Numbered from the stretch's first letter, positions 1-13,300 are shown. The stretch is DNA of 64,000 nucleotides from Meandrina meandrites (GCA_963693305.1 OY855904.1:15585496-15649495), one strand, 5' to 3'. The notes: generated by a model from the sequence alone, not told the origin. Numbers and translations: made by a program.

Positions 1-380
1 AAACCCTACATTAATATAAGAATTGATAATTAAAGTTGTTGAGTCAAATGAGTCAATGATCAGTCATGAGCCTACATGTGTGATTTAAACTTTAAATTGC
101 AGTTGTTAATAATTACAAACCAGAAAAGTCCATAAGCAATTTTTAGTAATAAATCTACAAAAAGAACTAGAAATAAAATCAGAGGTTTTACGAGTCAAAT
201 GACTTGATGGGTCTGAATGAGCCAACATTTATGATTCAAATTTTAAATTGCAGTTATTAATATAAACAAACAAGAAAAAATAAGCACACTAGAAATGAAA
301 TCAAAGCTTTTATGAGTCAATGAGTCAAGAGCAGCTTTGATTTAAATTTTAAATTGCAGTTATTTATATATTATTTATGA
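1..380. repeat. Diverged tandem minisatellite, about 3 units
   Basis: Three units of roughly 105-150 bp. Each has a GAGTCAATGAGTCA-like stretch, then an AT-rich part with the core TTTAAATTGCAGTT (near 91, 242 and 347), then an A-rich CAAACAAGAAAA-type tail. No coding capacity was seen. The array may extend to the left of the window. Confidence 0.6.
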
Positions 381-589
381 AAATAGTGCAGCCATTGTTA
401 AACTGGAGTGACACTAATCCTAAGCAACCCAGTCAGTGGAACTAACCCCATGCAAACTGGAGTAGAAATGGAAGCAAAATAGAGCAGAAAATACAGGCAA
501 ATTGTAAAAATCACCTTGACTTGTTGACTCATATACTTATTCAAGAGTCAATCAGTTAAGCTTGATTAGTTCGATAATAGTGCTGCCCT

Positions 590-870
590 CATTAACAAAC
601 AGAAGCTAACCACAAGCAAACAAGAGTGAAACTAAAAAAAAACCAACAGCAAATCAGAGTGGAACAACCTGCAAGCAAGGCTTTGCAAGCGAACAAGAGT
701 GGAACTTATTAGCTAACTGTAAGCAAACAGGAGTGAAACTATCTGCAAGCAACACCAGAGTGGAACTGACTGTAAGCAAAAATTAAAGGAGGGGAAATGA
801 TTGCAAGCAAACCAGAGTGAAACTAACCACAAGTAGAATGTTTCTAAGCTCACAAGCATACAGGCAAACC
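590..870. repeat. Degenerate short tandem repeat (AAGCAAACCAGAGTGGAACT-like)
   Basis: Repeated variants of 'gcaaaccagagtggaact' occur about every 35-45 bp (for example near 610, 645, 690, 725, 760 and 810). The small minus-strand ORFs here are by-products of the repeat and are not called genes. Confidence 0.6.
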
Positions 871-1074
871 ATGGTTCAATAGACAATGAGCTATACTTTG
901 TGTAAAAAACATCTTGACTCATTCACTTGTGACTCATTCATAAAAGAGGACCAAAACAACAATAGAAATATGCTATAGTCTAACCAGAATGTCAAGACGC
1001 ATAAAGAAGGCAAAACTGGAGGGTGATTAAACAAACCCTCCCTAACCCTATAACAAGAGGCTATAAATGTGTGT

Positions 1075-1400
1075 GCAATGGGTGTACAATATTTGTACAA
1101 TATGCGAGCCAGCAAGCCCTGCAAGTCATGCAAGCCAGAAATCTCTTATCCCAATGAAAAGGCTAAGTGCAATCTACTAAACTAAATGTAGGCAAACCGG
1201 AGTGCTATTTAGGCTAAACATTACCATTGTGCTGTTAAGGCTAACTGGAAATTGGCTTGCATGACTTGCAAGCCATGTGAACCGTGCAAGCAAGAAATCC
1301 CTTATCCCAATATAAAAGCTAACCACAAGCTATCTAAGCTAACTGTAGGCTAACCAGAGTGCCATTTAGGCTGACCAGAATGGCTCGCATGACTCGCTGG
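1075..1400. repeat. GGCTAACCGGAGTGC-type minisatellite, copy 1
   Basis: Alternating phrases 'aggctaaccggagtgctattt' and 'cttgcatgactcgcaagcc' in degenerate tandem array. The same phrases in the same orientation recur at 29,830-30,180, so both arrays belong to one repeat family. Confidence 0.65.
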
Positions 1401-2280
1401 CTTGCACTTTGTCAAGACCTGGTTTTATTTGTGGTTGCGCTGTTGTATATAGAAGCAGATGAATAAATAAATTCTTAAATTTTTAGCCAAGTATAGTTGT
1501 CCCTTTACTTACCATCATTTCTATTATTTTTCAAGCTGTCAATGGAAAATCCATTGATGCACTTCAATGGTATCAGTTGTTGTTGCCATTCTCAGGGAAC
1601 ACTTCTCTTCTGCCTTGCCCTTTTCAGTGGTGGCCTTCCTACTGAATGCTTTTGGCAATAGCAATCTGTAGAGTGTTCCTTCCAGCTTGAACACTTTCGT
1701 GCATTTAATAGCATTTTTTAATTCCACTCTTTCTCGTCAGGTGATTCAATTCACCAGAACTCTAATGATGAGATCATCTACAATCCGAACACACTTTTTC
1801 CGGGTGGAAATTAATTTTTGGTGTCCTAATAAATGGCAAAGAACTCAGTGAAAAATTCCATTCTGAGACACTGTTTTAACGCAGTTCTGGACATTTCGTT
1901 TTCCTACACAACCGGCATCTTTCCTTCAAGAAATCAATGTGCTTTTCCATCACACTGCAAAAGAACATAAAACGAACATGGCATAAGCAGTCCAGTCGAT
2001 GTATCACTTTACAGGCAACGCACATGGCGCAACTCAAAGTTGCATCTTCAAAAGCACAGCGCTATGTGAATACGTATTGCGCTAAGACGAAAATACCACC
2101 AAATCAAAGCAAATTTTATGCAGATTGCGAAAATAATTTTTCCAAAGATGAAAAAAATTGCTACGCACCTTGTTTCTTTAGATGTTTGATACTTGGTCAA
2201 GCAGCTTTGTGCGCAGGAATGCTCCAAAAATCCATCTTCTTCACTCTGAAATCGAACCCACGCGTGAAAAGACGCCATGT
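1400..2280. other. No supported gene
   Basis: Holds short ORFs on both strands (1,539-1,727 minus and 1,937-2,428 plus) with no recognisable domain. The plus ORF runs into the GC-rich repeat that follows. Nothing here is supported as a gene. Confidence 0.4.
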
Positions 2281-2700
2281 TTTTATAGCGGAGCTCCTGC
2301 GCGCGAAGCGCGCCAGCGGAGCACCATGGGTAAGAATTTTTGGTAAACCCATGAGGCCAAGAAAATTTGGTGCGTACGCCCGCCCGTCCGCGCGTACAGA
2401 CTCTCGGGGAGGGGGAGTGGAGTCCTAAGGCAGCCCGACCGGGGGTGGGGGAGGAGAATAGGCCGAGGGAGATGGGGAGCAGATGAATGCCATCTCTACT
2501 TATCCCTACTTACGTACGTAAACAGAGCTTACAACTTTGACCAATTGACAGCTGTCAAATTCAGGTATCCGCTGACCAGTATCACGTGGCCATATCGCGG
2601 GCTCAGATGTGGAGCTCATCGAAGTCACGTGCTTTTTTGATGTTGACCGCTGACCAGATGATGGTTCCTAGTTGATCGCGGGCTCAAGTCCTAGTTTTTT
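2265..2700. repeat. GC-rich interspersed repeat block
   Basis: Contains a short GC palindrome (GCGCGCGAAGCGCGC, 2,299-2,313) inside a 'gagctcctgcgcgcg' context. After it come two related phrases around 2,570-2,612 and 2,645-2,693 sharing 'cgctgaccag' and 'atcgcgggctca', spaced about 80 bp. The sharp change from AT-rich flanks marks it as a dispersed repeat. I recall similar sequence from coral assemblies but cannot verify that here. Confidence 0.5.
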
Positions 2701-2722
2701 ACAAATTTTTTTTATCATCGCG

Positions 2723-3637
2723 TTAAGGACGGTGCCTACTTTTGTTACTGCGCACATCTTCTGCGCATCACGCAAGGCATCGATCGCATTAGACGCGCGC
2801 GCTAAGGGAATTTGCTCGCTCAAAATGACGAATTCAACTTCGCGACCAAGCGCGCGACTAAAATGCAAGAAAATTTCGGTTGCAACGAAATCCAGTTAAT
2901 GGAGGTACTAAACCAGGAACAGTGAAAGAGTAACATATCAGTAAGCCCTAAACGAATATCGATAAAAATGGCTCACATTTAACAGCCTGAAACACATCGC
3001 TAATCGCTCAAACGTAATCAGCAAACTGCTAACTACTTATGGCGTGGTGCACGCGTGAAAAATTGCGCGAGAAGCAAATATTTAACTCGCTAGGGAGGGG
3101 ATAGGAAAAGTGTAACTGACCTCAAAAGCGATTCCATACAACTCGTATAACTTTTAAAAACGCGTGGTGACCCATACTTTTTATTTTATAAAATGGAAGT
3201 GTTAAGTCTATAGAACACATGATTAATTTTTCGTTCAGTGCAAAAATTGTTTAGGCTGTTTTTCTGGCCTTGCAAGAGAGAGCTGTTAGAGTCAAAAATG
3301 GCTCAGGTGCAATCGTTTTGTCAATAAAAACGTGGTTCACGCAGTTTCAAAGATAGTATTTGTCAGTTATTTTTAAGATCGTTATATTTAGTGTTGATTT
3401 TGTTTATGAAAAACCAAATTCAAAGGTAATTTGTAAGGAAATTTTATTTTCTTTTACTTTTTTTGAAAATGCCACGTCAGCACTTTTTTCAAGATTTCAA
3501 ACCTAATTATCTCGAAAATTTGCGTGGCTACCCCTAATTTTCTTTTTGGATTTAAATAGCCCTTGGTAACATCTACTTCCCTTGCATAGTCATCGGCCGG
3601 GCAAAAATACCTCGCTATTAGTAGGCACCGTCCTTAA
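2723..3637. mobile_element. TTAA-flanked non-autonomous DNA transposon (Kolobok- or piggyBac-like), 915 bp
   Basis: The left end reads TTAAGGACGGTGCCTACT (2,723-2,740) and the right end (3,620-3,637) is its exact reverse complement: 18 bp perfect including a TTAA at each tip. TTAA target duplication with ends beginning GG fits the Kolobok rule (TTAA target, 5'-RG); piggyBac also uses TTAA but usually starts CCC. The interior has only short ORFs with no transposase motif, so this is a non-autonomous derivative. Confidence 0.75.
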
Positions 3638-4071
3638 TTCAGATTTAAATAATGGGCAAAGTTAATAACCGAGGAGCTCAGCTTTTAGGCATGGCTAGAT
3701 CTATTGTAAAAAGTTTTTTTCTTAAAAAAAAAGGATCTGCAGACATTTCATTTCAACTTAAATGAAGCTATTGTATGAAAAGGCGGCGAACTGGTTTGCA
3801 TGTTGTTCACTGCTGAATTGAAAGACGGGAAGAAAGCGTGCTGGAGGGCATAGATCTTCGTGAATATTTCTCGCTTTATTTACTTATTTACAGCATGGAA
3901 ACTTCTGCTAAGTGATTTAGGATAACCTCTTAACGGGAAGATCCAGTCCGAAATAATTGTTGACCTTAACATGATATATCGGAGTACGAGTCAAAAACAG
4001 CGAGAGTTGAAGCACTGTCGTCGGTTCCTGCGGCTGACCAAGACTGGAAAATTGACTGCGGTCTGAGCTAA

Positions 4072-4327
4072 TATAAAAGTGTGCTCAGAGCCGGTCAAGT
4101 TGACTGAAGTGACGGATAAAAGACTGTTAAAAGCTACACCGAAAGGAAGAAAGATATTGATCTTCGCTGATAATTCAGATTATGCATATGTCAGTGGTGT
4201 GAGTTTATTACAAACATTGGACGAAACTACCGTTTTCGTTGCTTCGTCTCCGATGTTATTTGGCTGGTTTGAAAGCTTTGCCCTGCAGAATTTACAAGCC
4301 TTCTCAAAATATGAGGTAGCAAACGTA
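4072..4327 (+). promoter_or_regulatory. Candidate promoter and first exon with splice donor
   Basis: A TATAAAA box at 4,072-4,078 is followed by an open frame that runs to a donor-like AAC|GTAAGC at 4,327/4,328. An ATG at 4,253 would open the short peptide MLFGWFESFALQNLQAFSKY. The layout, and weakly the peptide pattern (M-x-F-x-x-F...FSK), resembles the TATA-plus-exon module at 9,273-9,636. No homologue or downstream exon is recognised. Confidence 0.25.
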
Positions 4328-4349
4328 AGCGTACACATTTTGTTATGAG

Positions 4350-5665
4350 AATCTATTTATACTTCATTTATGAGCGAAATTCGATGTTGTGTCGGTTTTC
4401 AGATCTTCACGTCAATTGTAAGCTTAAACCGCTTAAATTTCGTTAAAACGGCAGCTTTCAAACCTCTTAGCTTTAATCGTTTTTGTACACTTTTCCCCAT
4501 TAAATGTTTCGTTTCAAATATTGTGTTTTTTTAGTTAGTGGAGTTACCTCTGAGGTTCACCGTTGGATTTTGAAAAGAATATTCAATTATTGAGCTACAA
4601 AAACATGATTTCGCGCGCTGCATTTACAGAAAAATCCTGCAAACAAATCAAAGTAAGAAACGAGTAAACCTTCGGCAACGATACTTCACACCAACGATTA
4701 AACGATTTATCATCCAATTGCTCTATTTCACTCGCTTGCATTTTTGTCGTTTTGATGAGTGTGTTGAAATCTCGTACGCGTGATAAATTTTTAGATTCGT
4801 AAACGAGTATTTACGCCGGTTTTTATATTGCGAGTTGCCTGTGCTTCGGTGAGTGAGTTCAGACTTTTCCTAACGCACATTTGCCTGTTAGAAACGAAAG
4901 AAATTCATTCACTTCTCTGCATAAAATTCTCTAGGGTATTTAGCAATGTGTACGATAAAACATGCAGCGTAGTAATCATGCAACCAAACCAAGATGGTTC
5001 AAAACTACATTGTAAGCTTATTAGACAGCGAGCACCACTTCCTAAATCACAAACTGTCACAATTCTTACACAAAAAAACTGCTTGAAACGACTCCCAATG
5101 AATTTGCTGAGTTAGTTTTGCTGCTGTGATTTTCTTTGTTTTGGCGTGAGTTCATTTTGTTTAGCCGCGAGTTCACTTTGTTCAGTTCCTTGAGTTGATC
5201 TTTTTGCCTTGACTGTTTTAAAGTAAATCAAAACAAATTACTTCGCCTTCATCAAGGTCCTTTTTACACTGAATTACCCTTAGAGCTAGGAAAAGTCTAC
5301 ACTAAAATGTGATGTGTGCGCCTACGTGCATGAGGAACCCAATAAAGTGCAGCGACATGTACCCCATATGGGCAACCGTATACGCTTAAAAATAGTGTGG
5401 CTACTTATTTATTGGGAAACAGTGCAAACTCAAGCAAAAAAATAATAAATAGGAGCTCCGCTTTTAGGCCTGCCTAAATCTATATATTACTCGTTTGTTA
5501 AATCATTGTCCCAAGGCAAAGTCCCCAAAGTACTGTGGGACAGGGGCACTTCACCGCGTAGAAAGGACCTAAAAACTGACCCAGTCTCGTGTCCTTGGAG
5601 TAGCCGCCATTTTGAAAAAAATTATGACGTCATGATATTTCCAGAATTGGTAATGTCCCGGACTG
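4350..5665. other. No supported gene
   Basis: AT-rich, with short ORFs only. A phrase at about 5,450-5,485 ('aggagctccgcttttaggc') matches one at about 3,670-3,705 ('aggagctcagcttttaggc'), so it carries pieces of a dispersed repeat. No TRAF exons 3-7 were found here, although this is where they would lie for the orphan TRAF fragment. Confidence 0.4.
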
Positions 5666-5730
5666 TTTACAACTTGTTCTAATATCAAAGAGAATACCTA
5701 GAAAGTAATCATGGTTTTAGCATAACTTAC

Positions 5731-7332
5731 TTCCTCTCTTCTAAGCGTGTTTCCGTCAGCAACGCATATACTCTCAGATGTCTTTTTGCTGCATGAAATG
5801 AAAAGAAAGATGCACATACTTTAATACAATAGCTCACCCTGGGCTGAGAAAAGCTGGTTTATATATAGTTTTCCCAAAGGAGTGCAAAAGATGAACGCTG
5901 ATGACTTAACTAGAAAAGAAAGGCTCACTGAGACTCTGTCCATCTGCCAGCTAGCCTTGGGGCCCAAAGACACAGCGCACTTTTTCATTGCGTGCAACTG
6001 ATATTGAGCAACAAAATAAAAGCTTGTGCTTACAGGGTGTCCTACGAGTGGAGACACCTATGGTGCAACGTAGAGATTGCACCCAATGCTACACCGTGTG
6101 TGTCCCAGGTTAGGAACCAGGGTGACGGAAAACACAACTGAATAAATCCCATAAGCGGCTTAAACAATGACCGCTAATGCAGGAGGGAACTTCAATATTT
6201 CCGATTTCTACACTCGTGGCAAATTCAAATCCTTGGCGAAAGCGGAGTTATGACTAATTTTCACCGGGGGAGAGGGTAAGAGTTACATTTAACCATAAGA
6301 AAATTTTCATTTTCTCTCGGTTTGACACGACGCAAACAGCGCCGCTGGTGTGGATGGTGTGGGTGGTCAGGGCCCTGACTCGGATGACACAGCTCGAACG
6401 TGTTTCACGTTCTAGAGAAATCAGTGGACTGTAGGATTTAACAGAGTGACACTGTTAATTTTCATTGCTAATGTGAAGCTCAAGGCGTGCGTTTGTGTTT
6501 TGTTTTCGTTTTCTAGTCCCAATCAGTTGTAAATTTGAAACATTTTAGTCCCAATGGAATGAAGCCAAAAACTTAATGATACCGAAACGATTCACTTAGA
6601 AAACAAAAAAGCTTACTAGTTTAATTTCGCCTCATGTCAGTCCAGTGGACGTTTTTAGTCAAGTACAATAATATTATCCCTTATCCCTGCATGCCTTTAT
6701 GGCAAGTGCACGTGCGGGTTTTGTTCACACTGCAAATCAGTTTGTATACCTCGATATACCTCTTCATGCATGTCGTTTTGTTAATATCAGTTTAACTGAG
6801 TACACAATGCACCTTCATCTGTTCTCGTATTTTTACCGGCAAGTTTTACAAGGGTACTTAATAGCTTAACTAGCTTAATAACAAGCCCGTAAGGTCACAA
6901 AGGAAACTTCAAAAGGACTCGCTGTTACTCAGACGTCATATATAAGAGCAATTGCGGGGAAACAAGTTTGCATAACGCTGAATCCCATACTATTGCAGGA
7001 AGTGTTTCAGTGATGCGATTTCAAACTATCTCTTCATGATATGAGCATGCAGTTGATGACCATTCGTAGCACAAGTCGGCTACTCCATTATATCATAACT
7101 TATTATGACGTTTGTATAGTACTTATACCATCGGATACAAGTAACTAGTTTATGGAAAAGGAAAAGCGCATGTAAACAGTTTTAAATACCTTAGAATCGA
7201 GTTGATGCATTCTCTGCAGTAGCGATGTCCACAAGACGTTTGAACTGGCTCCTTTAATACATCGTTACACTTTGAACACAAGTGTTTTGGATCGGTCTTG
7301 TATCTGTCGGCTTCTGCCAGTTGATAACCCAT
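5731..7332 (-). pseudogene. Orphan 5' fragment of a TRAF gene (exons 1 and 2 only)
   Basis: Exon 1 is 7,190-7,332 (143 nt, ATG at 7,332) and encodes MGYQLAEADRYKTDPKHLCS and the rest of a RING start: CxxC, then CGHRYCREC. Exon 2 is 5,731-5,788 (58 nt, acceptor TGCAG, donor GTAAGT) and adds SICVADG, the last RING ligands (C-x2-D). Both exons and their splice sites are intact and match gene A exons 1-2. The duplication ends about 65 bp downstream of exon 2, and no zinc-finger, coiled-coil or MATH exon follows. It is either a dead fragment or the 5' end of a truncated, RING-only transcript. An upstream in-frame ATG at 7,386 exists only in this copy. Confidence 0.75.
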
Positions 7333-8809
7333 CACTCTCCTGTTCTGATCAAAACAGAGTCCTTTCGTAAGTCCTGCTTCAGTCATTTAGCAACTTTAAA
7401 CATCAGAACTACATGTATTGTAGGGTTTTCAGCGAATAGTCATTTCAATTTCAGTATCGATTTGGTAATCATGCGGTTAAAACGATAGTCGTAGTTATGC
7501 AAAACAACACTTTAAACGGCTCACTTACCGGCCAGCGCTCGCAAAAAAAACGCAGGTTTGACTTACTTTGTAGTTGTTCTAAATTTCTCTTCGGCTACTA
7601 GTGCCAACATGTGCATGTGGGAAAGTTCGTATTTCTCGATTATATGAGAAAAAATTAGCTGCCCAGAACAGGATCATTACCGTGAAACTGAGGTGATTTA
7701 GGGAAAGAACGAGCCGAGGTAACATATCCGGGAAACGTCCCGAACTTGTTTCCCTTTCCGAGTTTCATTATTTATCGACAGGAACAGTTTGCGCCAAAAA
7801 AAAATCGTGATCGTGAGCGTTTTGGGACTTACAAGACAACATTTTCATCATACTCAAGTCTCAGAAATTTGTTCGAGGAACTGCTCTGCAGGGAACAGCT
7901 ATATGATATGATTTGTAATAGTCTTGAAGACATATTTCAGCTCTAATTAATTTTAAAATAGAATCAGATTCAACAAGTCTGTTACGAAGTGTGTATCGAG
8001 GTTACATTGTATAAAGCTTCTTTGAGATATAAAGTGTGATCGGACTTCCGTTTGGCTTCGTTACTAAAAATATACCATTTCATCACAGGGAGCGGGGAGA
8101 CATCGAAATTTCATTGTTTTGACTGGAAGTACAATATCAAACATCATACCAGAAAACAATTTCTTCCGACACTCACACTGTAGCTTTAAACGATTAAAAA
8201 TAGCCTATAGTTCGATTTATTAATAGAAATACTATACTGCCTCGCGGTGTACTACAAATGTTTACTTCCGGTCTGCCGTTGTCTGACAATAATTTATAAA
8301 CCGCTACATTAGTATTATTTACCATTAGAATGTGAGTTCAGCAAATGTCAGGCAAAACTATTCAGTGGTTAATTTTCTCAGGGTTTTTCGTTTTATCAGT
8401 TGCAGCAGTTTTCACGCATTCATAACATGTAAACTTTACATTGCACTTTTGAAAAATCAAAAGGAATACACGGATCACTGACGTTTGCATAATTTATACG
8501 TCGCAAACTACAGCCGCTGTCCAATGACAGTTGTCCCTTCAAATTGGTTATGACGAAAGTAAACAGGAAAATTAATTTAGACTTGATCATATGAAAGTAT
8601 GTGCAACTTACCTCAATTAACAACCGAGCAGTCACGTTGGACTCACCAATCTCTTCGCTTTGAGCTTACAATTTACTCTAGTGTCAAAGAAAGAAACTGG
8701 GGAGTGACCTTTATTCCATTTGTACTCTGTAAGCTTTATTAAACAAAGGTAAGCGTTCAACGGCGTTCAACTACCGTTCATGGTTTCCCATAGCGGCTTC
8801 AAACTACTC

Positions 8810-9008
8810 GAGCATCGGACAAACACTTACAGGGTAGCAAAGGGTATGCGTGACACGTGAAAAGGGCAAAAAATTGACCGCGACACGTGAAAATAGGGCA
8901 AAAATTAGACACATGATTCGTGAATTCTGCTGTTTCAAGTACACGTGACACGTGAATTTGGTTAAAATTTGCGCGTGAAACGGGATCACAACCCCCCCCC
9001 CCCCCCTC
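8810..9008. repeat. CGTGACACGTGAA-type repeat ending in poly(C), copy 1
   Basis: Four degenerate occurrences of 'gtgacacgtgaa' separated by 'gggcaaaaattgac', ending in a C homopolymer (about 8,991-9,006). The same block lies at 21,225-21,421 in the other duplication copy. Confidence 0.6.
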
Positions 9009-9272
9009 CCCCTTTGCTGTCCACTTACAGCTTTCGATAATTTTTCAAATCAGTCAATGTCTACTTCAAGCTTGTTTAGCCCAGTTAAATGTCTCAAATG
9101 GTATAGAGTATTTGGCAGATTGTTCCTCTATGTAGATTTATAATTAAGCTGAACTTTCTCTTGATGTTTTTCCTGCAAGTTTTCAAAAACTTTGAACTCT
9201 GATCACGCGCGCGAGTCACACCACGCAGTGGCGTCATCTTTGTGTCGTACTCTCATAGATGACAGGCATCAG

Positions 9273-9636
9273 CCAATCACAACGCGCGCTGTAACTCGGT
9301 TAAGGTATAAAAATAGACGGAACTTTAAAACGTGATCATTCAATCCGATTTAATTAAGTCGTCTGAAAGTACCGATTTCTTTTCATTTTCGTACACGCCT
9401 TATGATGTCAGGTACGAAGCATTCAAGGAGTTCGCTTGTGTACAGTAAATTACAGTCATCGTTTCAATAAACCGAGCCTGCACAGCAGCTTGGACTTATT
9501 TTGGACGTCAACGCAAGTGATGTCGTTTAAACTGTTTCAAGACTTTTTTTTTGTTTCAATTCAGTGCTTCGGCTCTAAAGAGGCAGCAAAGTTAAGGTAT
9601 TTGTTTTCAAAAGTCACTGTGCTGTTAGCGCAGGCG
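9273..9636 (+). promoter_or_regulatory. CCAAT/TATA promoter and candidate first exon, duplication copy 1
   Basis: CCAAT at 9,273-9,277 and TATAAAAATA at 9,306-9,315 have core-promoter spacing. An ATG at 9,520 opens 39 codons ending exactly at a splice donor (CAGGCG|GTAAGT, 9,636/9,637). CCAAT, TATA, ATG and donor all recur in the second copy, but the reading frame is intact only here. The peptide (MSFKLFQDFFFVSIQCFGSK...) is unrecognised and the downstream exon is unknown. It points away from the TRAF exons. Non-coding RNA is an alternative. Confidence 0.35.
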
Positions 9637-10393
9637 GTAAGTACTCAGTAGTCAGTGGTAGCCCTATTAACACTTTCGAGTCTTACTGAAAAAAACATTT
9701 CGAAACGAAGGAATCCATTTTCCTACCTTGGTAGAAAAAAATATTCTTTATAAAGCGAGTATTTCATTGCTTATTTTTTGTTAAACGTTTAATTATTTTT
9801 TTTTACAGAATTTAAGTTTGGCATAATTTATTTCGTTATAATAAAAGTTTCCTATTTAATTGCATATTTCGCGGATGTAAACAACGCAAAATATTCATTG
9901 AGTATTTATTTGTCAGAACTGGTTGGTCGGTCTGTGCAAGGTCGTGGACATAAATCTTGGTCTCTTTGTTTGCTCCTTTGATGTTTGCCAAGCTTCCTAA
10001 CCATTTCCCTCTATTAAGTATGGTTAGAGTGATCACTATCTTTATTTAAGCCATTTTTGACCCTTTATTCAGGAAAACTCCTGACCTGCTTGAATGATTG
10101 AATGAAAGATTGAATGACTTGCATGATTAACTCATCTTGTTGCAATTACAAGCCAGACGATTTGCATTTTCACGTGCGCGTCATACTTCTATTAAGTAAC
10201 TAAGAAACGAGCAATCTCGATGGAAAACGAAGGTTTATCAGGCAAGTACTCGATAAGTAGCCGCTATTATTGAGATCAACCTTCTCCCTCAATGACTGCA
10301 TGTCAATTACGGAAAACTGTGACCACTATAATAATGTTTTAATAGCGTCTACTATCTGCATGCTACCAAGCAAATGTGGCCGTATTGTGACTT

Positions 10394-13300
10394 TGATCTT
10401 GATCTTTGATCAATTTATCTGCATCTAGCAGAGATGACAGGAACTTTGTGCTCTTTTTCTCTTGGGCTAAGGCTGCTATGGCTTCTTATTGCTTTATTAC
10501 TCACAGTTTAAGGCAACAAACGATAATACACATGATTTTAGCAAGTCCAGTCAGAAACACAATGCGGGGCATCCCCGGCAGAACATAATTGAAACAACCC
10601 AGTTCCCAGGGTCTCTTTCTGAAGGAAACAACATTGTATCTTGATTTCTTCTCAAGTTTTCCCTAGCTAGCTGTTAAAATGTTGTTCAGCCAATACCGCT
10701 TTCTCGAAAGCGTACTACACAAACGCATGTCAGAACAGTTACCTGTACATAAAACGGCGAATAAATGACAACAACAGACATACCTGAACGTACTTTGATC
10801 GTATACTTGGGAGCTGACAAAGTCGCGACCAATTTGCCACTTCCACAAACCTTATGGCGTGGAATTTGCGAAGTCATGATCATTCAGATTATTCAGTGAT
10901 AAAACTCAAATCGTGTTAATTTACTGTTTCAAGAAACTTCCAGTCTTCCCACGTAAAGATAGCCTACGTACTTAGTTGGGCGGTTTTTATAAATTAGCTG
11001 TATGGACTTTTTAGGGTCGCCCACTACCTCTCGGAACGAGTGACTTCATTGGTTCCTAAAACAATAGATAGCAGGTCATAACAATGCCCCTAGCCCTGAA
11101 TAACAATGGCATGGCTTGTAACAATGAATAAGGATGATGTCATCTCTAAAAAATTCTTTAGGGGACTCCCCTCGTTTATGGTAATCAAGAGTGATCAAGG
11201 ACCATATTTCAAACTAAAAGAAGCAAAGCAGTGATTGAAAGCGTTAACCTGTACAAAATACCTGGCTGTGCCGGCGCCAATTTGAAGCACAATAATGTCA
11301 CGCGGCGATAAAAATGAATGAATGTACGTGTTCAGGCTCGCTCAGGAATACCTGGGATTTTAGTCTGCTAACAGTCTGTTTAGTCGTTCCAGTGTGTAGT
11401 TTTTTTCTCTGTGTGCAGCATATTTTCGAAGTCAGTCTCAAATAATAAAAAAAGGTAATTATCATTAGAAATCCCTTTAAAATATGATCGAAGTTCCAAA
11501 TTGACATACAGTAATTTTATTCCCTGATTTTCATGTAGAATTTGAAGACCATCGAAAGTAAAAGTAAAAGCGCTAACTAAATAGCATTCCTATAGTAAAA
11601 TAGCTGTTGAGCCAGCAAGCATTTGTTCTCTAGTTTTGTCGGCCAAGGCGACAGAATCATATTGCCTCATGCCTCACAGAATCATATTCCAAGTGAAATC
11701 ATACTTACTGGTTATCCGCTAGACTAGCTGTACTGTTTTCAATTCAACACGAGAGTTGGTAACACCGCTTTGCTTGGTTTATTGGAAATGTAGTTACAAA
11801 TGATAAATTTTCTTTTAAACCTGGTAAAACGCCCTGTTTTAAGCTGAAGCAGTATGATCACATGCTTCGTCTACACTCCCTTCTCTGTGGGCTTATTTAG
11901 TATCTTGGGCGGAATATCTTTTATTCCCCTGATTGATATTTTTTTCCACATTGTCCCTTCTTAGTTATTATTTGTAGAGTATCTTTTTATGTGGGAGATT
12001 TTATACGATTACACTTCTGATGCTCTAGGCCATTAAGGTCCTATGAGAGAGAGCCGCCGATTCGAGCCGATACAAACCGAACGTCGAAACAGTACAATTG
12101 TAACATGTTGTTCTTGCTAGATGCAGGATATTGTATGCGTTTTGCACTTTGTGTATTACAGGTATGCAAATGCAAGTGCAAGTAAGGGAAAACCCCATGT
12201 AAACATTTCACGCGTCATGTGATTTTAAGTCACGCAAGTCTCTTCGTCTCTCACCATCACGGTCTTTAAAATTTTAATATGAAATTGTGGTCTCAATATA
12301 TGTTGCCATGATATCAAGTTGCAGGCCTTGCCGTGAGTGCTGGACAAGCGATTTCTACACGCATTTTCAAACATTCACACTTTTGTCCGACTGTACCAGA
12401 AATTAAAGTTTCATATTTGTGTATCACATGATCCCACAAGGGGTGCAGCATCAGCATTCGCGGCGTACAGAAGCCAGAAGGACTTCCGTCTCTTTTGACT
12501 CCCGCCCATCAGTCGTGTTGTGCTCCTGATCACAAAGGAAGGGCGCCGCTGCTATGAGGTTCCTAAATAGGTTTGGCGGGATGTGCGATGCGGCTTAAAA
12601 TTAAGGTAGGATTTGGGATATGAAAAATTTTATTGGCGGGACACAGGATCAAATTATCCTTCGGAGCAAGCGGGTCGGAGCGTGGAGAGGCGGCTGTATT
12701 CGCAGGCTACATACATCCATCACGGCGCGAAATTGCGTGATTGGCTGTGGTTAGTAGCTGGATAACTTACACGACCCACTTTTATATTACTTCCCCACTA
12801 TTTCCATCCAGTGATCAATGCAAGCGCGGAAAAATTGACCCTTTGTTTTCCACAGTGAAAAGAGTCCAACTTACCAGCTTACATTAAAGGTCTTTTAAAG
12901 TCGTTAAAATAACTTTACTCGTTTATAGTTCAAACGAATTGTTTTCACCACACAACCGGAATTTCCTCCAGGTAGGAGAAAAATCAACCTTCCCTCGAAC
13001 AACAACAGCCAAATTCAACCTCAGAAGAAAAAGCGACCGAGTATGACTCGGGTAGTTAAACTTGTGAGGGTGAAGGTTTTGTAGAAGAGGATGGTGGTTT
13101 GGGAAATCAACCTGCCTTACTTGAGATGTTGATTTTCTTGTAGGAATAACATTCTTATATATTTAGCTGCCTAGTATTGTTCAACAGTCGACTCCTTTTT
13201 TATAAAACCTATGCCTAAAGTGGACAAAGGGCAAAATTTTTGAATTTTGATACTTAAAAGTATCAAAGTCACATTCGCGCCATAAGTGGAATTCACAGCC

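Larger units (their letters stand above)
5666..10393. repeat. Segmental duplication, copy 1 (pair of 17,963-23,283)
   Basis: Near-identical to 17,963-23,283 in the same orientation, from 'tttacaacttgttctaatatc' to 'ggccgtattgtgactt'. Differences are scattered substitutions plus indels: copy 2 has about 113 extra bases at 19,429-19,541, about 45 extra at 21,600-21,645, and about 690 bases at 22,195-22,885 where copy 1 has a different 180. Copy 1 has about 80 bases near 10,222-10,300 that copy 2 lacks. It contains TRAF exons 1-2 (minus) and a plus-strand CCAAT/TATA module. Confidence 0.9.

Noticed and set aside
1937..2428. 163-codon plus ORF
   Set aside because: Ends inside a GC-rich dispersed repeat, overlaps an antisense ORF, and has no domain.
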